34,263 bases of DNA from Eubacteriaceae bacterium (GTDB lineage: Bacteria; Bacillota; Clostridia; Eubacteriales; Eubacteriaceae), in NCBI GenBank assembly GCA_030156895.1, contig JASGLP010000030.1:1-34263 (forward strand). The letters run 5' to 3'. The notes beneath the pieces were generated by a model that searched no databases, was not told the DNA's origin, and saw nothing but the letters and a program-made list of their open reading frames with translations. Made by a program: the position numbers and the translations under genes. Numbering within the stretch: the stretch's first letter is position 1; each line of letters begins with the position of its first letter. Shown piece by piece: positions 1 to 5,680 of this stretch.

Positions 1-402
1 GGTGAAGTCCTGACAGTCCTGGGGGTTTTGCGAGAAATAATCAACGATGCCCTTAACCGGAGAAAGACCGGTGCCGCCGGCAACCAGGAGGATTTCCTTA
101 CCTTTGTAGTTTGCCAGATCAAAGCCGTTGCCGTAAGGGCCGCGCAGAAAGAGGGTGTCGCCGACATAGTTTTCAAAAATTTCATCGGTGACCCGGCCGA
201 CCTTGCGGATGGTCAGATCGACAGTGCCTTGACCAATACCGGAGACCGAGATTGGTGCCTCGCCATATTTGGGAATGGAGACCTCAAAAAACTGGCCGGG
301 CTTGACCGGGCCTTCATAGGTCATCCGGAAGGTGTATTCAATATCGGTATGCTTAATCACCTGGGTGATGGTTGAAAGAAAGGGAATATATGGATTAGTC
401 AT
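1..402 (-). CDS. asrB: Anaerobic sulfite reductase subunit B (partial, 3' end outside window)
   Basis: This is the first 134 residues of a flavin- and NAD(P)H-binding oxidoreductase subunit. The readable protein begins MTNPYIPFLSTITQVIKH and shows a ferredoxin-reductase fold: PGQFFEVSIPKYGE, then the FAD-binding RGPYGNGF and the nucleotide-binding LLVAGGTGLSPVKGI near residues 106-120. In the AsrABC enzyme, AsrB passes electrons from NAD(P)H to the iron-sulfur subunit AsrA and on to the sirohaem subunit AsrC, reducing sulfite to sulfide in the cytoplasm. The start overlaps the asrA stop by 8 nt (ATGACTAA) and has a GGGAGG site about 9 nt upstream, so translation is probably coupled to asrA. 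asrC is expected just beyond the left edge. The subfamily call rests mainly on the adjacent asrA. Confidence 0.88.
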   Translation of the reverse strand, partial: MTNPYIPFLSTITQVIKHTDIEYTFRMTYEGPVKPGQFFEVSIPKYGEAPISVSGIGQGTVDLTIRKVGRVTDEIFENYVGDTLFLRGPYGNGFDLANYKGKEILLVAGGTGLSPVKGIVDYFSQNPQDCQDFT

Positions 403-1405
403 GGGCTAGTTCCTCCCGGGTCAGGGTGTTTAATTGATTGATACAGTTGGAAAAGGAAATATATTCAGGGCAGACATCATCACAACGTCCACAGCCGATG
501 CACATGTGCTCGCCGAAGCGTCGTTTGTAGTCGTTGATTTTATGCAAAACCTTAAAGCGCATTCGCTGCCCCTTATCCTGACGGAAAGCGTGGCCGCCGG
601 CCATATCGGTGTAGCCGTCCACGTGGCAGGAAGCCCAGACCCGGCGCCGTTCGCCGGCCTTGCCATTGTCGGTGTAGAAAAGATCCTGCATGGTAAAGCA
701 GGTGCAGGTGGGACAGACAAAATTGCAGCGGCCGCAGGCAATGCAGCGATTTTTATAATCATCCCATAAGGGGGCATCAAAAAGTTCCTGGGAAACAGAT
801 TCGGGAACAGTCACCTGAATCTTGTTTTCGGTTACGGAATCGGGAATGACTTCGGCTTCTGCTTCAGTGTTCAGAAGCTGATCAAGTCGCTCCCAGTGGC
901 TGTCTATTGAAACCCCTTCATCGGTCACTTTGAGATAGGCGTCGTAGTCGTCGGTTTTTGAGGTACCCATAGATAGGCAGAAACAATTATCAAAGGAAGC
1001 CGGACAACCCATCAGGATAAAGATAGTGTTATCCCGCAGGCGCTTGTAAAAAGGATCAACCGGACCATTTTCCAGGTACATGGTATCCAGGCGTTTTAGA
1101 CCGTGCAGATCACAGCTGCGCAGAAAAACAATAGCACCTTTTTTTGGTGGATCGGCTTCTTTCATTTCATTTTCAGTAAAGTAAAAAAGCGTTTGTGAGA
1201 TTGGCAGCAGGATTTCCTTAAATGAATAGTCGGATTTCTGCGTGAATTCAATCTCCGATAGTTGGGTAATTTCGCCATAGCGAATGGTATCGATATGGGC
1301 AAAAGTACCATCTCCTTCATAACGTTTGGGGGCGTAGATGAGATAGTCACTGGCAAGATCGGCAAAGATCTCGTTCATTTTCTGCAGGCTCGTCTGATAA
1401 CCCAT
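395..1405 (-). CDS. asrA: Anaerobic sulfite reductase subunit A
   Basis: A 336-residue iron-sulfur subunit that carries electrons within the dissimilatory-type anaerobic sulfite reductase. The C-terminal third has two [4Fe-4S] ferredoxin motifs, CIACGRCNFVCPTC (around residues 220-235) and CIGCGRCDDVCPEY (around 300-313). The N-terminal part has the 4Fe-4S dicluster-type region with FLRSCDLHGLKRLD typical of AsrA and related hydrogenase subunits. The start is placed at MGYQTSLQKM because GGAGG lies 8 nt upstream (1413-1417). An in-frame ATG at 1465 lies at the predicted transcription start and has no ribosome site. The gene is followed directly by asrB with an 8-nt overlap. Its promoter carries a Crp/Fnr-type palindrome shared with two other genes in this window, which suggests anaerobic or sulfur-linked control. 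Confidence 0.93.
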   Translation of the reverse strand: MGYQTSLQKMNEIFADLASDYLIYAPKRYEGDGTFAHIDTIRYGEITQLSEIEFTQKSDYSFKEILLPISQTLFYFTENEMKEADPPKKGAIVFLRSCDLHGLKRLDTMYLENGPVDPFYKRLRDNTIFILMGCPASFDNCFCLSMGTSKTDDYDAYLKVTDEGVSIDSHWERLDQLLNTEAEAEVIPDSVTENKIQVTVPESVSQELFDAPLWDDYKNRCIACGRCNFVCPTCTCFTMQDLFYTDNGKAGERRRVWASCHVDGYTDMAGGHAFRQDKGQRMRFKVLHKINDYKRRFGEHMCIGCGRCDDVCPEYISFSNCINQLNTLTREELAHD

Positions 1406-1473
1406 AAATTTTCCTCCTTCAAGTTCATAGATTAACATAAGTGGCAGTTGATAAAAAAACAGCACTTATTGAA

Positions 1474-1515
1474 AGTATACCCATTTTCAGGACAATATGC
1501 AGTTGCATTTGCAAC
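1474..1515 (-). promoter_or_regulatory. asrA promoter with Crp/Fnr-type activator site
   Basis: On the minus strand the palindrome GTTGCAAATGCAAC (1502-1515) is followed by 22 bp and then a good -10 box, TATACT (1474-1479). The sequence at the -35 position is CTGCAT, a poor match to TTGACA. The palindrome is centred near -41.5, the standard class II position for a Crp/Fnr activator. The same motif at the same spacing is found at 20119-20160 and 22214-22255. The predicted transcript starts near 1467, giving a leader of about 60 nt. Confidence 0.75.
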
Positions 1516-1534
1516 GGGTTACAAAAAGATAAAT

Positions 1535-1571
1535 ACCTGTACCGGGTGACTTGACCCGGATACAGGTTTTT
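1535..1571. terminator. Bidirectional intrinsic terminator
   Basis: The left arm ACCTGTACCGGGT (1535-1547) pairs with ACCCGG-A-TACAGGT (1554-1567), leaving one bulged base. A T5 run follows on the plus strand. Reading on the minus strand, the stem is followed by ATTTATCTTTTT. It most likely ends transcription from the hypothetical gene at 1583-2206 before the asr promoter. Confidence 0.75.
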
Positions 1572-1582
1572 CATTTCTACAA

Positions 1583-2206
1583 TCAGGATTGAGAATCCTC
1601 ATTGGCCCATGTGTCAAATCCTTCCATCACGGCATCGTAAGTTTGCTGCGTAATATCAGGAAGGTCATCACCAAGAACTTTTTTGGCTTCAGCAAAACCC
1701 TCTTCAAAGGCACCTTTAAGGAGCTCAATCTTATCGGGATCACCACCGGATAAAGCTTTGGCAAAGCTGAGTATACGTTCAGACGTTTGTTTAACGCCCC
1801 AGTAGCCGTCTTCGGAAATGGCTTCCTGAGCTTCCTGCTGGGTTTCTGCATCAACCTTAATGGTGGATTGGCCGTCCTCATTTTTCAAAGCTTTGATTAA
1901 ATCTTCGAGATTAGTAAATTTAAGTCCCTGTTTTTCGAGCATGGACGAAACCATTGCTTTAAAAGCACCGACATTTTTGGCGAAATCCTGTTTGATGGCG
2001 TCAATTTCCTTCTGATCAATGCTATAGATGCCGGCATCAATTTGTTCACCGGCAGACAGTTCGACGGTATCGCCGGCGGCCGTAGCAGCAGCTTCAGTGG
2101 CAATTCCCTGATCGTCCTGCTGTTGTTGGGTTTTTTCGCTCTGGCGCGCCAGTGCCTTAGACTGGATCTGGTTTTGAATCTGATTGACTTTTATGGAGTC
2201 TGACAT
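1583..2206 (-). CDS. Conserved hypothetical protein, soluble, 207 aa
   Basis: I do not recognise a named family with confidence. The protein has no signal peptide or membrane segment. Residues 1-60 are polar and low in complexity (QQQQDDQG, then an alanine-rich stretch, then GDTVELSAGEQ). The region after about residue 90 looks like a folded helical domain, with conserved-looking GYWGVKQTSERILSFAKALS and a C-terminal DLPDITQQTYDAVMEGFD. The combination of a disordered head and a conserved tail recalls small proteins found with flagellar genes, but no such genes are nearby and this is only an impression. The ribosome site AAAGGAGGTG, 7 nt before the ATG, is nearly perfect, so strong translation is expected. 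It appears to be monocistronic, with a terminator at 1535-1571. Confidence 0.8.
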   Translation of the reverse strand: MSDSIKVNQIQNQIQSKALARQSEKTQQQQDDQGIATEAAATAAGDTVELSAGEQIDAGIYSIDQKEIDAIKQDFAKNVGAFKAMVSSMLEKQGLKFTNLEDLIKALKNEDGQSTIKVDAETQQEAQEAISEDGYWGVKQTSERILSFAKALSGGDPDKIELLKGAFEEGFAEAKKVLGDDLPDITQQTYDAVMEGFDTWANEDSQS

Positions 2207-2249
2207 AGTAACACCTCCTTTGAGAAGACTCTCTTTTAATCTATATCGT

Positions 2250-2287
2250 AAAAAGTCGGTCTAACCTTAGACTTGAAAGGACTTTTT
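2250..2287. other. Stem-loop upstream of the hypothetical gene
   Basis: AAAAAGTC (2250-2257) pairs with GACTTTTT (2280-2287), and TCTAA/TTAGA form an inner stem. It lies 44-81 bp upstream of the ATG at 2206, so it is either in the 5' leader or is a terminator for the esterase gene upstream. On the minus strand the stem is followed by ACGATATAG rather than a T run, which makes a terminator in that direction unlikely. The rest of 2288-2494 is AT-rich with no feature I can support. Confidence 0.45.
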
Positions 2288-2494
2288 ATTTTTATTTAAG
2301 ACTGAGACCATAAACAAAAGGCGAATAAAATCTAGAAATGACAAATTCATCGTTTTATGAGCATGTTTCGTCTTCCTTATAGCTATATAAGCCTTTTACC
2401 CATCAATTTAAAGAGTAAACGACTTTTAAAGTGTAAGTTAGTAAGATCATAATAGTCTCCTTGCAAGTGTTTTGAATCGATGACAGGTGGACTT

Positions 2495-3142
2495 TTATTT
2501 AAAGATATTTTTGACTTGCTGGGCAACTGCTTTGCCTAGAGCAGCGTGGGCGTCGGCATCCATATGTAAGCCATCGATTTCACTGACTTTGGCGACTGAT
2601 GCTGCATCAAAGAAGGGAACTCCTCGGCTTTGGGCGACTGCCGCATAAAATTCAGTCATTTGTTGAGATTTTTCCCGATTGCCGGCAAACATCCATTTAA
2701 AAATACCATTTTCAATGGGTCCCAGCGGCGGTGGCGCAATAAAGAGAACCTTTGGTCCTTCCGGACCGAAAGCGCCGACCTGAGCCAGTGTCTTATCCAG
2801 AATCAGGCCAGCTCCATTGGCAATATCCTGGGCGGTTACGGTGTAGCGGTCTTTTAAGTCGTTGGTGCCAATCATAATGATGACCAGATCAAGTGGGGCG
2901 TGGCTGTCGAGCAGGGGGATAATATGCTGTTTGCCGCAGCGGTATTCTTCGATGGGATCATCCCAGACTGTTGTCCGTCCGTTTAAGCCTTCGGGGATGA
3001 TTTTGTAGTCCGCGCCCAGCTCCTCTTGCAGAACCCCGGCCCATCTTACCTCATCTGGCCAACGCTTAATAACCTGAATCAGATCGTTAGAGGGATCCCA
3101 TCCCCAGGTGTTTGAATCGCCAAAAATCATAATGTTTTTCAT
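2495..3142 (-). CDS. SGNH/GDSL-family esterase or acyltransferase
   Basis: A 215-residue cytoplasmic hydrolase. Block I is MIFGDSNTWGW, with the nucleophile Ser10. Block III is IMIGTNDLKDRY (Gly and Asn of the oxyanion hole). Block V is DGLHMDADAH, supplying the catalytic Asp and His. The middle region, EVRWAGVLQEELGAD then EGLNGRTTVWDDP, matches the layout of the Mycobacterium smegmatis arylesterase/acyltransferase (MsAcT) branch more than that of TesA. Expected chemistry is hydrolysis or transfer of short acyl groups; the natural substrate cannot be read. The start is the ATG preceded by GGAGGAAAATTTG. An ATG 15 nt upstream contains that ribosome site and is rejected. The gene appears to stand alone. 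There is no signal peptide. Confidence 0.88.
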   Translation of the reverse strand: MKNIMIFGDSNTWGWDPSNDLIQVIKRWPDEVRWAGVLQEELGADYKIIPEGLNGRTTVWDDPIEEYRCGKQHIIPLLDSHAPLDLVIIMIGTNDLKDRYTVTAQDIANGAGLILDKTLAQVGAFGPEGPKVLFIAPPPLGPIENGIFKWMFAGNREKSQQMTEFYAAVAQSRGVPFFDAASVAKVSEIDGLHMDADAHAALGKAVAQQVKNIFK

Positions 3143-3185
3143 CAAATTTTCCTCCATTTATATAAATTTTTTGGGTAACAATTTT

Positions 3186-3296
3186 TTACCAGAGCTGGCA
3201 CTGACTGCTGGCGACAGCCGCAGCGCCGATTTCAATGGCATGCTCAATTTATTACAGTTCGGTGATCAGACCACCGTGGATGAAGGGATTTCGCAT
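3186..3296 (-). pseudogene. Possible remnant of a decayed coding sequence
   Basis: Read on the minus strand from the ATG at 3296, the frame gives MRNPFIHGGLITEL, two adjacent TAA stops, then IEHAIEIGAAAVASSQCQLW and a stop. The stretch looks protein-like on both sides of the double stop and has no ribosome site. I do not recognise the parent family. It may be the degraded 3' end of a gene, or chance. Confidence 0.2.
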
Positions 3297-3365
3297 GGAT
3301 GTTGATCATTGTCGTTCATATTTGAACTCGCAAGTATCATCAGGATTATGAGAAGGGGGGCACAT

Positions 3366-3482
3366 AAAAAAGCCCGTATCATACCAAGGGCCGCTCTGGA
3401 AAAACCCGGTTTAGCCACCCCTGGTATCATACGGGCATCTCTTCAAGTCTAGCCCTATCTTATTCTTTCTGTAAAAGATTAC
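3366..3482 (-). ncRNA. Putative small RNA with its own promoter and terminator
   Basis: A promoter at 3489-3517 predicts a transcript starting near 3482. The RNA would be about 117 nt. It ends in a long hairpin at 3372-3436 followed by six U. The outer stem pairs GCCCGTATGATACCA with TGGTATGATACGGGC, which is 14 base pairs around one G-G mismatch. The loop region can form smaller helices (UGG/CCA and AAAC/GUUU). No ribosome site or open frame of useful length lies inside. It lacks the GGAAG-type SRP loop and other signatures I know, so the class is unassigned. It could be a trans-acting RNA or a protein-binding RNA. Confidence 0.55.
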
Positions 3483-3488
3483 AACACT

Positions 3489-3517
3489 ATCTTAACCTTT
3501 TGTTTTTAGCTTGTCAA
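3489..3517 (-). promoter_or_regulatory. Promoter of the putative small RNA
   Basis: On the minus strand a perfect -35 TTGACA (3512-3517) is followed by a 17-bp spacer and TAAGAT (3489-3494). The next gene start is more than 300 bp downstream and a terminator-like hairpin intervenes, so the promoter is best explained by an independent RNA gene. Confidence 0.6.
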
Positions 3518-3625
3518 GAATAAATCGAATTTATATATCACAGTATGTGTGCCGGCCACCAACTTATAAACATATTGTATTTTAAGCATAAAACTTAGCT
3601 CATTAGATAACTGTCAAACGGCGGT

Positions 3626-3677
3626 TTGCAGGTAAAAACCAGAAAGTCCGGAGCAGATAAAAATGCCTCGGACTTTT
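3626..3677. repeat. Hairpin repeat, copy 1 (upstream of the toxin-antitoxin pair)
   Basis: The copy starts TTGCAGG and contains AAAGTCCGGAGC, then an A-rich loop, then GCCTCGGACTTTT. It is a near duplicate of 4359-4408. On the plus strand the arm AAAGTCCG pairs with CGGACTTT before a short T run, so it can act as an intrinsic terminator. Confidence 0.65.
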
Positions 3678-3684
3678 GCTTATC

Positions 3685-3713
3685 TTGACATTTCTCTAGA
3701 AATAAAGTACAAT
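3685..3713 (+). promoter_or_regulatory. Promoter of the yefM-yoeB pair
   Basis: TTGACA (3685-3690), a 17-bp spacer and TACAAT (3708-3713) form a near-consensus promoter 40 bp upstream of the antitoxin start. The -10 box lies between two AAGTACA repeats (3706-3712 and 3718-3724). YefM-type antitoxins bind TGTACA-like sites over their own promoter, so these repeats are the likely operator. Confidence 0.75.
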
Positions 3714-3752
3714 ATTAAGTACAGAATAAAGTCTTTAAGATGAGGTAAGAAG

Positions 3753-4016
3753 ATGTTAGCCATTAACTATACAACAATGAGAAATAAAATGAAGGATTAC
3801 TTTGATAGAGTCACCGATGATTGCGAAACGGTGATTGTAACCAGAAAAGGTGAGAAAAATGTTGTACTGATCAGTCTGGATGAGTATAATAATTTAATGG
3901 AAAATAATTTTATTACGGGCAATAAAGCTTACTATGACCGCCTTCTGAAAAGTAAAAGTCAGCTTGAACAGGGGCAGGTAAATGAACTTGATGAAAGTGC
4001 TTTGAACGATGAATAA
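3753..4016 (+). CDS. yefM: YefM-family (Phd/YefM) antitoxin
   Basis: An 87-residue antitoxin. The N-terminal 50 residues form the Phd/YefM DNA-binding and dimerisation domain, with MLAINYTTMRNKMKDYFDRV, VIVTRKGEKNVVLISLDEYNNLME. The acidic C-terminal tail, QGQVNELDESALNDE, would wrap and neutralise the toxin. It overlaps the toxin gene by 8 nt (ATGAATAA), the usual translationally coupled arrangement with the antitoxin first. The start is preceded by GAGGT. With YoeB it would repress its own promoter at 3685-3713. Length and organisation are typical of the family. Confidence 0.93.
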   Translation: MLAINYTTMRNKMKDYFDRVTDDCETVIVTRKGEKNVVLISLDEYNNLMENNFITGNKAYYDRLLKSKSQLEQGQVNELDESALNDE

Positions 4017-4272
4017 GCTGTTTTCTGATTTTGCCTGGGAAGAATATTTGTATTGGCAGCAGAAAGATAAAAAGGTGCTTAAAAAAATTCATGAATTGCT
4101 CCGTGATATTGAAAGAAACGGGCATGCTGGTATTGGCAAGCCAGAAGCATTGAGACATGAACTGACTGGATACTGGAGCCGAAGGATCACACAAAATGAC
4201 CGGTTAATCTATAAAATTCAGGATGAAACCATTTATATCATTAGCTGTTCAAGCCATTATGGCGACAAATAG
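4009..4272 (+). CDS. yoeB: YoeB-family ribosome-dependent mRNA interferase toxin
   Basis: An 87-residue RelE-superfamily toxin that cleaves mRNA in the ribosomal A site when YefM is degraded. The catalytic set of E. coli YoeB is present at the same numbers: Glu46 (KPEALRHEL), Arg65 (NDRLIYKI), His83 and Tyr84 (SCSSHYGDK). The motif ELTGYWSRRITQNDRL is diagnostic. No truncation is seen, so the toxin should be active. A hairpin repeat with a T6 run follows at 4359-4408 and probably terminates the operon. Confidence 0.95.
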   Translation: MNKLFSDFAWEEYLYWQQKDKKVLKKIHELLRDIERNGHAGIGKPEALRHELTGYWSRRITQNDRLIYKIQDETIYIISCSSHYGDK

Positions 4273-4358
4273 AGGATTCTTAGGGATTCTGTGCCTGGCA
4301 CAAACTTTTATTAAATTTTAGAATAACATGTCAGATAATTTAGTGACTATAAAGCAGA

Positions 4359-4408
4359 TTGCAGGAAAAACAGAAAGTCCGGAGCCTAAAAAAGCTTCGG
4401 ACTTTTTT
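4359..4408 (+). terminator. Hairpin repeat, copy 2, and toxin-antitoxin terminator
   Basis: TTGCAGG, then AAAGTCCGGAGC, an A-rich loop and GCTTCGGACTTTTTT. The stem AAAGTCCGGAGC/GCTTCGGACTTT runs directly into T6, a textbook intrinsic terminator on the plus strand. It is a near copy of 3626-3677, so the toxin-antitoxin genes sit between two direct repeats. The remaining bases to 4507 hold nothing I can support. Confidence 0.75.
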
Positions 4409-4507
4409 GGAGGGTAGAAAATTAGATTCCGGGCAAGCTTAACTTTTTTAGCTTATAGGCCTGACATAAACTGATAAAAATTTAAATGCTTAGATGTCAA
4501 TCGTGTA

Positions 4508-5680
4508 TTAATTAGGCCCAAATATCCCTGTAAAGCGAATATCATTGCCGGCTGCACCCGGGTATGGCGTAAAGCTTGAGTTTAGTTGCACCGCAATCGC
4601 CCCGCCACCTTTAAGCTGGGTTTGGGTGCCGGAATAAAGCTGGGTTTGAAGTTCGTCAAAGCCGTCTTTGCCATTAAAGCCGTAAGGACCGGACTCGGCT
4701 TTTAACAGAATGGCAGCCCGGAAGCGGGTCGTAAATTCGCCAAAACTTAAATTCTCATCGATCTGGCTTTGGATGACGTGTTCAACGGCCTGATAATCAT
4801 TGCAGGGATCGGCAATGATATCGTGATAGGATAAAATTCCCTGGCCCTCGCCCTGGGTCTGATCAATTTGGGTTCGCAGATACTGGGAAAAGAGATAAGA
4901 CAATTCATAATTGGCCAGACTGCCATCCCAGTCAAGCAGGGATTTGCCGGCGGCAATTTCAGCCGCATCGACGCCGTTATACCAGCGGATGTTATCGCTT
5001 CTGGTTCGGTTATCGGTGCCTTTACTTTCGTAATAAAGATCCTCCGCTGCTCGTGAAAGGGCTTCGTCCATCCAGATATCACACCAGTTGGGATCACCTT
5101 CAACCAGGACATCGCAGTTGAAGCTGGCCATATGCTGAAGTTCATGGGCCAGTGTGGGATAGCAGCGGTCGACAATGGGATTAGTGACGTCCAAATTGGC
5201 ATAGCTTTCCATCATGGCCGGATAAGTATCGATATAAAAGATTTCCATCTGGTTGGAAGGCTGATCAGAGTTAGCCAGGAGGTCGTTCTCATCAAAATAA
5301 CCGGCAGTATAAACATCCGGCAGTTGAGCCTGGGCGGCATCATTATCAATATCAAAACAGAGGATAGCGACTTTGCCGTTGCCGTCCAAATCCGAAACCG
5401 AATAGAAATTTTCGGTGATCAGGGGATAGATAATTGAGTCAAATTCCGCACCGATTTCGGCCGCCTGGTCGTCTGTTAGTTTAACCACGGCGTCTTGGGC
5501 ATTATCCACCCAGATCTGAACAAACTGACCGTCATAAGCACAACGACCGGTAATTGGCGCCGGATTGTCTTCACTTTCGCTGGTCACAAAGAAGGAATGG
5601 GTATCGCCCAGGGCATAGGTCTGGCTGGTTTTAAGGCTCGAAAGATCGAGGCTGGACAGATCATAAGGGCTGTCAGATTG
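4508..5680 (-). CDS. Secreted metalloprotease domain, downstream half of a frameshifted protease gene
   Basis: This frame continues the protein encoded at 5584-7521 after a one-base shift. It opens right after a TAG at 5681-5683 and reads SDSPYDLSSLDLSSLKTSQTYALGDTHSFF before any plausible start, so it is not an independent gene. The domain has a gluzincin zinc site: HELQHM (two His ligands and catalytic Glu) followed about 30 residues later by WMDEALS (third ligand Glu). This resembles hyicolysin-type M30 peptidases. It is expected to act outside the cell, anchored through the ChW repeats of the upstream half. There is no signal peptide in this fragment. If the shift is real, the metalloprotease is lost. 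If it is a sequencing error, one protein of about 1000 residues is made. Confidence 0.75.
   Translation of the reverse strand, partial: QSDSPYDLSSLDLSSLKTSQTYALGDTHSFFVTSESEDNPAPITGRCAYDGQFVQIWVDNAQDAVVKLTDDQAAEIGAEFDSIIYPLITENFYSVSDLDGNGKVAILCFDIDNDAAQAQLPDVYTAGYFDENDLLANSDQPSNQMEIFYIDTYPAMMESYANLDVTNPIVDRCYPTLAHELQHMASFNCDVLVEGDPNWCDIWMDEALSRAAEDLYYESKGTDNRTRSDNIRWYNGVDAAEIAAGKSLLDWDGSLANYELSYLFSQYLRTQIDQTQGEGQGILSYHDIIADPCNDYQAVEHVIQSQIDENLSFGEFTTRFRAAILLKAESGPYGFNGKDGFDELQTQLYSGTQTQLKGGGAIAVQLNSSFTPYPGAAGNDIRFTGIFGPN

Noticed and set aside
28..769. Open frames on the plus strand across asrA/asrB
   Set aside because: They are shadows of the minus-strand asr genes: no ribosome sites, no recognisable domains, and the opposite frame has clear ferredoxin motifs.
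1406..1465. Upstream ATG extending AsrA by 20 residues
   Set aside because: It lies at the predicted transcription start and lacks a ribosome site, whereas GGAGG is correctly placed for the ATG at 1405.
3366..3482. SRP RNA, 6S RNA or a riboswitch at this locus
   Set aside because: The conserved SRP tetraloop region, the 6S central bubble and known riboswitch cores are not visible, so only an unassigned small RNA is claimed.
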